Shown one piece after another: positions 1 to 5,134 of a DNA stretch of 10,824 nt. Location: positions 1 through 10,824 of the forward strand of contig DIVQ01000008.1 in assembly GCA_002423325.1 (NCBI GenBank), read 5' to 3'. The stretch's first letter is position 1. Every line of letters begins with the position of its first letter. The notes below the pieces were generated by a model. The model was not told the DNA's origin. It saw nothing but the letters and a program-made list of their open reading frames with translations, and did no database searches. The stretch is from Anaerolineales bacterium UBA6128. Its GTDB lineage: Bacteria > Chloroflexota > Anaerolineae > UBA1429. The position numbers and the translations under genes are program-made.

Positions 1-591
1 ATCACCAGCGTGGACCGCGATGACGACAACCTGGGGGGCGCGAAGGTTTTCGCCATGGTGATTGAGCGCATCCGCGCGCTGCAGCCGGGCTGCTCCATCG
101 AGGTGCTCATCCCCGATTTCCGCGGCGACCCGGAAGCGCTGAAGATCGTGATGGACGCGCGCCCCGAGATCCTCAACCACAACCTGGAAACCGTGCCGCG
201 CCTGTTCAAGCATGTGCAGCCCTCGGACAAACTGGAATGGTCCAAATCGGTGCTGACCGCTGCCAAGCAGCTCGAGCCGGACGCGCTGACCAAATCCGGC
301 ATTATGTTGGGATTGGGCGAAAGCATGGATGAGGTTCACGAGGTGATGCGGCTGCTGCGAGAGTGGGACGTGGACATCCTGACCATCGGGCAATACCTGC
401 AGCCCAGCCGGCACCACCTGCCCATTGAACGCTATTACACGCTGGAGGAGTTTGACGAGCTCAAACATTACGGCCTGGAGATCGGATTCAAGTGGGTGGA
501 GAGCCAACCGTTGGTGCGCTCTTCCTACCACGCGGCCGAGCAGGTGCGCGCGTTGAGCAAGATGAAGAAGCCACAGATCAACACGGATTAG
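1..591 (+). CDS. lipA: Lipoyl synthase, C-terminal part (5' end outside window)
   Basis: This is a radical SAM enzyme that inserts two sulfurs into protein-bound octanoyl groups to make the lipoyl cofactor of 2-oxoacid dehydrogenases and the glycine cleavage system, in the cytoplasm. The frame is open from base 1, so the gene starts upstream. About 196 of the usual ~300 residues are visible. Recognisable LipA blocks are ITSVDRDD at the very start, IEVLIPDFRGD, the NHNLETVPRL block, KSGIMLGLGE, and the C-terminal RSSYHAAEQV. The serine of that last motif is known in LipA to ligate the auxiliary 4Fe-4S cluster. The two cysteine motifs (auxiliary and radical SAM clusters) would lie before the window. 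The gene ends with TAG at 589-591, followed by a 116-base gap before the next plus-strand gene. No lipB is visible here. Confidence 0.96.
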   Translation: MTSVDRDDDNLGGAKVFAMVIERIRALQPGCSIEVLIPDFRGDPEALKIVMDARPEILNHNLETVPRLFKHVQPSDKLEWSKSVLTAAKQLEPDALTKSGIMLGLGESMDEVHEVMRLLREWDVDILTIGQYLQPSRHHLPIERYYTLEEFDELKHYGLEIGFKWVESQPLVRSSYHAAEQVRALSKMKKPQINTD

Positions 592-664
592 AAGCAAATA
601 TACACAGAAATGATTAAAGTCCTACTTAATATGTACCTTCATTAGAGGGTGACGTACCTGGCAG

Positions 665-707
665 GAGACTGCTTCACCCCTAAAGGTGGTCGCAATGACA
701 ATAAAAA
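665..707 (-). repeat. Palindromic dispersed repeat, inverted copy
   Basis: The segment reads GAGACTGCTTCACCCC, then a short A-rich loop, then a block ending in TCGCAATGACAATAAAAA. Read on the minus strand it matches the repeats at 1863-1919: an 18-base exact match (TCGCAATGACAATAAAAA) at one end and the GCTTCACCC arm at the other, with a changed centre. The arms CACC and GGTG can pair around the loop. The A-run at its end is directly followed by the ATG of the next gene at 708. Confidence 0.7.
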
Positions 708-1256
708 ATGGAAAAATTTTTAACCAAGCAAGGTGACACTTTTGAATGGCGGCAGCCCAAGGCGATGGCGCGCCAGTATGCACTGCTGCGGCAGGGCGAA
801 CCGTTCGGCACGCTGGAATTCCGCAGCGCGTTCGGCTCGCTGGCTTGGTCCACCGATCCCGTGCAGCGTTGGACATTCAAGCGGGTTGGTTTCTTCAGCC
901 CGCACGTGACCGTGCGCATGCCTGATTCCGAAAGCGATTACGCCGTGTTCGAACCGCGCGTATTCGGCGGCGGCGCGCTGCACACGCCGGATGGCCGCCC
1001 GGTGACCTGGGAGCCGCTCAATTTCTGGCGCACCCAGTGGCGCTTCGCGGACAAAAACGGGAATTCCATTTTGCACTATCAACAAGGCAGTGAGGACTTC
1101 AAGTTGAAGGAGATCTTCAAGCTCCAGGCGGAGATGGTAGTGGAAAGCAGCCGCATCACCAATCTGGAATTTTCGATGCTGGCCAACCTGGGCTTTTACC
1201 TGATGGCGCTCTACGCGGAAGACGCCGCTGTGGCCTCGACCGCCGCAGCCGCTTAA
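708..1256 (+). CDS. Conserved hypothetical beta-rich protein
   Basis: This is a 182-residue soluble-looking protein of unknown function. The N-terminal half has the layout of a family I know only as conserved hypothetical: an FEW opening, a short charged Y-A-L strand, GSLAWS, WTFKRVGFFSPHVTVR near residues 55-70, then a GGGAL turn and a NFWRTQWRF block. The C-terminus has a hydrophobic LANLGFYLMALY segment followed by an Ala-rich tail, typical of the same group. The overall pattern resembles tubby/LURP-one-like beta folds, but that is only an impression. ATG 708 follows an in-frame stop at 702-704. No Shine-Dalgarno motif lies at a normal distance, because a dispersed repeat runs up to the start codon. 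A later start at Met21 would cut into the conserved block. The tRNA deacylase gene follows after 9 bases, so the two are probably one operon. Confidence 0.82.
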   Translation: MEKFLTKQGDTFEWRQPKAMARQYALLRQGEPFGTLEFRSAFGSLAWSTDPVQRWTFKRVGFFSPHVTVRMPDSESDYAVFEPRVFGGGALHTPDGRPVTWEPLNFWRTQWRFADKNGNSILHYQQGSEDFKLKEIFKLQAEMVVESSRITNLEFSMLANLGFYLMALYAEDAAVASTAAAA

Positions 1257-1265
1257 GGGAGAATA

Positions 1266-1745
1266 ATGGCCGCATCCAACAACGTCACCCGCATGCTGGA
1301 AGCGAAAAGAGTTAAATTCGAGGCGTTTGAGATCCCGGCCGAGAAGTTGAGCGCGCTCGAAGTGGCGCAAATACTTAAAGTAGATCCTCTTATAGTGTTT
1401 AAAACGATCGTTGTCAAACGCGGTAAGCCCGGCAAACCCATCCTGGCGATCGTGCCCGGGCCGCTGGAAGTGGACATTAAAAAGCTGGCGGCAGCAGTGG
1501 ATGAAAAGAAGGTCTTCATTCCCACCCTGAAGGAAGCGGAGGAGTTGACCGGATTATTGGCGGGCGGCATCTCGGCGCTGGCATTGATCAACAAGGGCTT
1601 TCAGGTGCTGATCGACCATTCAGCATCGGAAGTGGAGTCGGTCATGGTGTCCGCCGGCCAGCGCGGGCTGCAGGTGCGGCTGGCGCCAAGTGACTGGGCG
1701 AAGCTGGTCAACGCGCGCTTCGCGGATATCGCGTCCCCCATTTAA
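1266..1745 (+). CDS. ybaK: YbaK/EbsC-family aminoacyl-tRNA deacylase
   Basis: This is a trans-editing enzyme of the INS/ProXp superfamily. Family members hydrolyse mischarged tRNA, classically Cys-tRNA(Pro), in the cytoplasm. It is 159 residues, the normal size. It shows the N-terminal helix plus EIPAEKLSALEVAQ, the VFKTIVV strand with the conserved lysine at residue 46 (the residue essential in H. influenzae YbaK), AIVPGPLEVDIKKLA, a glycine loop at 100-104, and SAGQRGLQVRL near 129-139. The glycine loop reads GGISALALINK where the family usually has GGISPLG plus lysines, so substrate preference may differ. The start is ATG 1266, preceded by AAGGGAG. The last three residues (SPI) and the stop are encoded inside a 57-bp direct repeat, so the native C-terminus was probably altered by the repeat. 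Confidence 0.93.
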   Translation: MAASNNVTRMLEAKRVKFEAFEIPAEKLSALEVAQILKVDPLIVFKTIVVKRGKPGKPILAIVPGPLEVDIKKLAAAVDEKKVFIPTLKEAEELTGLLAGGISALALINKGFQVLIDHSASEVESVMVSAGQRGLQVRLAPSDWAKLVNARFADIASPI

Positions 1746-1785
1746 TTGCCATTGCGAACCCTGCATCAGCAAGGTGAAGCAATCT
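1729..1785 (+). repeat. 57-bp direct repeat, copy 1 (contains ybaK stop)
   Basis: It is identical to 1863-1919 except for four substitutions, with no length change and an offset of 134 bases. It starts within the last codons of ybaK. The 3' part is palindromic: ATTGC, then ACCCTG, a short loop, CAAGGT and GCAAT, so it can fold into a stem with a small internal bulge. One stem position is mismatched compared with copy 2. Confidence 0.9.
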
Positions 1786-1862
1786 TATATACACTAACCA
1801 AGTATGTTAATTCGGGCAATTAAAAGAAACAACGACGATGACACCGCCTAAACCGATCAAAG

Positions 1863-1919
1863 TCGCGTCCCCCTTTTTATTGTCATTGCGAACCCTGCAT
1901 CAGCAGGGTGAAGCAATCT
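1863..1919 (+). repeat. 57-bp direct repeat, copy 2 (palindromic)
   Basis: This is the second copy of the 1729-1785 repeat. Its palindromic core is intact: ATTGC and GCAAT form the outer arms, ACCCTG and CAGGGT the inner arms, around a 6-base loop. There is no run of T after the stem in either direction, so it is not a canonical terminator. It lies between the convergent ybaK and nucleoside hydrolase genes, where a hairpin could still protect or end transcripts. Confidence 0.9.
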
Positions 1920-1934
1920 GTAACCAGAAGAGGT

Positions 1935-1963
1935 AGATTTGCCGCGTCGCTTCGCTCCTCGCA
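1935..1963 (-). repeat. Inverted partial repeat unit
   Basis: AGATTTGC followed by CGCGTCGCTTCGCTCC and CTCGC is, on the minus strand, a GCGAGGAGCGAAGCGACG-type unit ending in GCAAATCT. This matches the GCAATCT end of the direct repeats in inverted orientation. Together with copy 2 it makes a larger composite inverted structure (GCAATCT at 1913-1919 against AGATTTGC at 1935-1942, one extra T). The far end is degraded, with CAGAAA where CAATGA would be expected. Confidence 0.55.
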
Positions 1964-1982
1964 GAAACATGCATAAAGGAAT

Positions 1983-2990
1983 TTATTTAAACACCGCTTC
2001 CGCACTCGCATGAAAAGCGGGGACATCGGGATCGAGGCAGGCAGTCACGCTGCCATTGGGGTCCTGAATCGCCATCGTGCGCCCTTCATCAAGTCCCGGT
2101 TCCGTGGCCACTTCCACCCTAAAGGTATCCGATACGCATAATTCAGGATGCGCGGCGAAGACCGCGGCAGTCAGATCCCAGACATAGGCGCTTGCGCCTG
2201 AACCATTCATGCGCGTGACCATCTCACCAGCCAAATGGGCGGCCGGGTTATCCGAATCTTCCCAACGCCGCGAAAATTCGCTGCCCCAGGTGACCTGGTT
2301 CATCGCGTCCAGCGCGGTCAGGTAGATCGGGAATCCGCTGGCAAACACCTCCCTGGCAGCCAGCGGGTCCACCCAGATGTTCCACTCTGCGGTTTCATTG
2401 GTGTAGTCCAGATCTCCCGCCTCGGGGGCGATATTGCCCTCCACGAAGAGCGCGCCGCCCATCACACCCACCCAGCGGATATTGTCCTGAATACCCGTGT
2501 CTATGCGCAGTGCCTGCGCCAGACTGGTGTGGGCGCCGCTGATGAAAACCGCCACCGGCTCGGGCGACGCGTTGATTAGCTCGACCATCAGCTCCGGCGC
2601 TGACAGCTTCGAGGAGCGGACGCCTTTAGTGGGTAAAGGCAACCCGAAGAATCGGTCGGAAAAATCCCGCCAATCCTCAGGGAAAGCACTGCTTCCAGCC
2701 AGGGGAAGTTCCGAACCCGCGGCAACGCTTACATTCCGCTGTTTCACCTGAGCCAACAGCCGGCTGAGATGTTCCGCAAAAATCGCGAGGCGTCCAATGC
2801 CGCAACTGGAGGCCAGGGCGATGACTTCGTGGTCAGGATGCGCGAGAAAGTAGAGCATGGCCACGACGCCGTCCAGGCTGCCATCGTCATCCACAATGAT
2901 GGGGATCTTTGGACCTTGGGATTCAGATTGCGGAGCACATGAAGAGAGAAGGATCGCCATCAGCGCGAAAAGGAGAAACACTTTTTTCAT
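1983..2990 (-). CDS. Lipoprotein of the inosine/uridine nucleoside hydrolase family
   Basis: Proteins of this fold cleave the N-glycosidic bond of ribonucleosides. The product has a Lys-rich start, a hydrophobic stretch and a lipobox LSSC (Cys20 counted from the GTG at 2996), so it should be an exported, lipid-anchored protein. IVDDDGSLDGVVAML (residues 34-48) aligns with the family's DTDPGxDDAVAL metal/ribose loop. The second Asp of the DD pair is Gly. Other family sites remain: GAHTSLA (154-160), GVMGG (177-181), EWNIWVDPLAA (204-214) and WDLTAAVF (273-280) with the late Asp. I recall a DDDxxxDG variant in a subfamily of such hydrolases, so activity on nucleosides is uncertain. Start: ATG 2990 or the in-frame GTG 2996; neither has an ideally spaced ribosome binding site. 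The methyltransferase stop lies 13 bases before the GTG, suggesting co-transcription. Confidence 0.88.
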   Translation of the reverse strand: MKKVFLLFALMAILLSSCAPQSESQGPKIPIIVDDDGSLDGVVAMLYFLAHPDHEVIALASSCGIGRLAIFAEHLSRLLAQVKQRNVSVAAGSELPLAGSSAFPEDWRDFSDRFFGLPLPTKGVRSSKLSAPELMVELINASPEPVAVFISGAHTSLAQALRIDTGIQDNIRWVGVMGGALFVEGNIAPEAGDLDYTNETAEWNIWVDPLAAREVFASGFPIYLTALDAMNQVTWGSEFSRRWEDSDNPAAHLAGEMVTRMNGSGASAYVWDLTAAVFAAHPELCVSDTFRVEVATEPGLDEGRTMAIQDPNGSVTACLDPDVPAFHASAEAVFK

Positions 2991-3009
2991 ATTCACCTGC
3001 CGATCTCTA

Positions 3010-4128
3010 TCAATCTGAAATGAGCCACTCGATGCCGCTTATCTCCGCGAAGCGCTTTTTCATCACCTCGATCGCCTGGGGATTGTTATCCACCAGGATG
3101 AAATTCCGGCCCAGCTCCAGGCAAACCGCGCCGGTTGTGCCAGAACCGGCAAAAAAATCCAGCACATTGTCGCCCGGGTTGGAGGAGGCCTGGATGATGC
3201 GCTCGAGCAGGGCCAGAGGCTTTTGGGTGGGGTAGCCGAGGCGTTCGGCGTGAGACCCGGACAGAGCACCGATATCGTCCCATACATTGGACACAGGACT
3301 GCCAGGCATCTCGTCAAGATAGTAGCGGAGCCTGATTCGGCCCGTCGGCTTTCTGGGGAACTCTAGTCGCCCCTGACGGTCCAGTTCCTGCATCTTCTCC
3401 AGAGATACAAACCACCCATTCCGCGGTGGTGCGAAGCCTTTGTACTCGTACGTCAGATTGGGTCTCGGAGAAGGGCTGGCAAGACTGTTAGTGGCGTATC
3501 TGCGGCCAGTTGCGTCTGCGTACCGGAAAAACTTGCGGACATACTCCTCATCCAGCGGAACCCGCTGCACGTTGAAACCGGCGTCTCCTGACTTGGCGTA
3601 GTAGAGTATGGCGTCGCTCACGGCAGCATATGTTAGCCGGGCATCGTTATGGGCGCTGTGCCTTTTCCAGGTGATTTCGCCACGGAAGTTCACCGGCCCA
3701 AAGATCGTATCCATCACCACCTTGAGGTAGTGGCTGGCCGTGGGGTCGCAGTGCAGGTAGAGCGAGCCGGTGGGCTTGAGCACGCGGTGCAGCTCGATCA
3801 GGCGCACGGCCATCATCACCAGGTAGGCGGTCAGGTCGTTGCGGCCGACAAAGCGCACGATGGCCTGCATCATCTCGACGATGTGGGGCGCGGCAGTGGT
3901 CTCGATCTCGCGCAGCGTCTCCTCGGCGGTCGGCCCCCACGACCAGGAGTCGTCAAAGGCGGCGATCTGCGCGTCGGCCGCCGAACCGTTAGCCTCCTTG
4001 AAGAGGACGTTGTAGGAGCGGTTGGAGTTGAAGGGCGGGTCGAGGTAGACCAGGTCGACCGACTCGTCCGCGACACAGTCACGCAGAATGTCGAGGTTGT
4101 CGCCATAGTAGAGAACGTTGTCGGGCAT
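3010..4128 (-). CDS. Beta-class N6-adenine/N4-cytosine DNA methyltransferase (orphan)
   Basis: This 372-residue enzyme transfers a methyl group from S-adenosylmethionine to an amino group of adenine or cytosine in DNA. Catalytic motif IV is DPPF at 30-33 (DPPFNSN), near the N-terminus. A GSLYLHCDPTASHY block follows. The SAM-binding motif I is DFFAGSGTTG at 324-333, preceded by YPTQKPLALLERII from residue 299. Motif IV before motif I with a central target-recognition region is the beta-class order. Start ATG 4128 has GGGGAG five bases upstream and a strong promoter at about 4164-4192. No restriction endonuclease gene is visible, so it may be a solitary or phage-type methylase. Codon use changes inside the gene: residues 1 to ~155 have very high third-position GC, while residues ~155-300 are mixed with AGA, CTA and GTA codons. 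This suggests exchange of the recognition domain. Specificity cannot be read from sequence. Confidence 0.93.
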   Translation of the reverse strand: MPDNVLYYGDNLDILRDCVADESVDLVYLDPPFNSNRSYNVLFKEANGSAADAQIAAFDDSWSWGPTAEETLREIETTAAPHIVEMMQAIVRFVGRNDLTAYLVMMAVRLIELHRVLKPTGSLYLHCDPTASHYLKVVMDTIFGPVNFRGEITWKRHSAHNDARLTYAAVSDAILYYAKSGDAGFNVQRVPLDEEYVRKFFRYADATGRRYATNSLASPSPRPNLTYEYKGFAPPRNGWFVSLEKMQELDRQGRLEFPRKPTGRIRLRYYLDEMPGSPVSNVWDDIGALSGSHAERLGYPTQKPLALLERIIQASSNPGDNVLDFFAGSGTTGAVCLELGRNFILVDNNPQAIEVMKKRFAEISGIEWLISD

Positions 4129-4153
4129 CAGTGCTCCCCTTCCGCCTGCGGTG

Positions 4154-4193
4154 CTTGACAGTGATTATCGACGCATCACGCAGCACTGTCAAG
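4154..4193 (-). promoter_or_regulatory. Methyltransferase promoter inside a 10-bp inverted repeat
   Basis: On the minus strand TTGACA (4192-4187) and GATAAT (4169-4164) are separated by exactly 17 bases, a near-perfect sigma-70-type promoter. It would start transcription near 4157, about 30 bases before the methyltransferase ATG. A perfect inverted repeat CTTGACAGTG (4154-4163 on the plus strand) and CACTGTCAAG (4184-4193) covers the -35 box and the region just past the -10 box. Such placement suits an operator, but the regulator is unknown. Confidence 0.7.
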
Positions 4194-4321
4194 GCCATTG
4201 GCTGCAAGGACGTGAGCGCGGACGCGCGCGCACACGCCCGCCTGCGCCTCGCGTGTGGCCGCGGATGGCGGTTGCGTGGCCGGCCTGGCGCGCGCTGTCA
4301 ATGCCGTGCGGCTGGTCGCGC

Positions 4322-4364
4322 CAGCAAGAAACCGAGTTTCTCGCAGAAACTCGGTTTCTTGCTG
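4322..4364. repeat. Perfect 20-bp stem hairpin
   Basis: CAGCAAGAAACCGAGTTTCT (4322-4341), a 3-base CGC loop, and its exact reverse complement (4345-4364) follow each other. It lies 25 bases past the stop of the hicA-like gene and about 130 bases before the methyltransferase promoter. There is no T-run on either side, so it is not a textbook intrinsic terminator, although it could block RNA polymerase or exonucleases. Similar GAAACC/GGTTTC hairpins are, as I recall, common dispersed repeats in Chloroflexota and cyanobacteria. The rest of 4195-4389 is GC-rich and holds no supported gene. Confidence 0.85.
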
Positions 4365-4389
4365 TCTAGTAGGTGGCGCTAGTGCGCTA

Positions 4390-4689
4390 TCAGTTCTCTG
4401 GGCCCGACTCGGGTCCGGCTGGCCGCTGCTTTGAGCGCCCTTTCTGTTTGATGCCGGCCAGTGCCGCGAATTCATCTTCCGTGAGACATGCCTGCTTGAG
4501 GATCGATCGAAGTGTCCCTTTCGGTACCTCGTGTTTGCCGTGCGGAACGATGACCACCAAGTGGCGGCCATCGGCAAGTTCCTTCGCGTAAGCCTGATGG
4601 CTGCCAGCCGATTTGCGGGCCAGGGTGAAGCCCGCGCGCTCAAGTGCGGCCTCAATCTGCTCGCTGGAAAAGAGACGGGCAGGGCTCAC
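4390..4689 (-). CDS. hicA: HicA-like mRNA interferase toxin
   Basis: HicA toxins are small double-stranded-RNA-binding-fold proteins that cleave mRNA and are neutralised by HicB. The 99-residue product shows the family pattern: an N-terminal helix (SSEQIEAALERAGF), KSAGSHQAY with the expected catalytic His at 31, a VVIVPHGKHEV strand-turn, and KGTLRSILKQACLTEDEF at 57-74. After residue 80 there is a basic and polar tail (KQKGRSKQRP) that typical 60-80-residue HicA proteins lack. The start is GTG 4689, which overlaps the stop of the upstream antitoxin-like gene as GTGA, indicating translational coupling. The antitoxin comes first in this operon, opposite to the E. coli order but common elsewhere. 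Confidence 0.88.
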   Translation of the reverse strand: MSPARLFSSEQIEAALERAGFTLARKSAGSHQAYAKELADGRHLVVIVPHGKHEVPKGTLRSILKQACLTEDEFAALAGIKQKGRSKQRPAGPESGPEN

Positions 4690-4988
4690 GCGGACGCCAT
4701 GTTGCCAAGCGGGAATGAGACGGCATATGTGTCACTGGGAGGGCAGATTGTTGGTTGAGCGTCGTGATACTGGTGTACCTCAATACCGCGTTCGCGCAGC
4801 ACGCGCTGGCACTCACCCAATTCCTCGAGGGTGTTCAGGTAGAGCACGGTTGCATCGACTAGACTGCGGCGAGACTCCTCCTCGGTGGAGCCAAAGCTCG
4901 ATGTGCCGAGCTTGGGGCAATCCGAGACGAAGTATTTGCCCTCTCGTCTGGTTACTATCTCGACCCGTATGTATCGCTGCCTACCCAC
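4686..4988 (-). CDS. hicB: HicB-like antitoxin
   Basis: This is the presumed antitoxin partner of the downstream HicA-like toxin. The core fits the partial RNase H fold of HicB: IRVEIVTRREGKYFVSDCP (strands), KLGTSSFGSTEEES, then a helix SLVDATVLYLNTLEEL. The segment after it (about residues 60-100) shows no recognisable ribbon-helix-helix or HTH domain, so autoregulation by this protein alone is doubtful. I chose GTG 4988 because AAGAAAGG lies 9 bases upstream. GTG 5009 is an alternative giving 107 residues. The longer reading from TTG 5063 is unlikely, because its first codons coincide with a promoter (-35 at 5063-5058, -10 at 5040-5035). The stop TGA overlaps the toxin start. Confidence 0.78.
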   Translation of the reverse strand: MGRQRYIRVEIVTRREGKYFVSDCPKLGTSSFGSTEEESRRSLVDATVLYLNTLEELGECQRVLRERGIEVHQYHDAQPTICPPSDTYAVSFPLGNMASA

Positions 4989-5034
4989 AGCATATGCCCT
5001 TTCTTTCACTAGATGGATCTCAGACTCCAACCTG

Positions 5035-5063
5035 ATTATGCTACTACACAAGGCGAAAGTCAA
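5035..5063 (-). promoter_or_regulatory. Promoter of the hicBA-like operon
   Basis: On the minus strand TTGACT (5063-5058) and CATAAT (5040-5035) are 17 bases apart, each one mismatch from the sigma-70 consensus. The expected start of transcription is near 5028, upstream of both plausible hicB starts. The site lies in the 71-146 base gap after the beta-helix gene, so the pair need not depend on read-through. Confidence 0.65.
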
Positions 5064-5134
5064 TACTACAGTTGTCGCGGCATCCTGCCGCGTGCAAGTT
5101 GGCGGCGCGCCAGAATGGTACGGCTGCGAACTGC

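Noticed and set aside
622..1370. Minus-strand open frames opposite the hypothetical gene
   Set aside because: They overlap a plus-strand protein with a conserved family pattern, and the encoded sequences have no recognisable features.
1880..1919. Palindrome as an intrinsic terminator for the convergent genes
   Set aside because: No T-run follows the stem on either strand, and the same sequence recurs at other places, so a dispersed repeat explains it better.
3649..4158. Plus-strand open frame opposite the methyltransferase N-terminus
   Set aside because: Its composition mirrors high-GC3 codons of the methylase, and the DPPF motif on the other strand is decisive.
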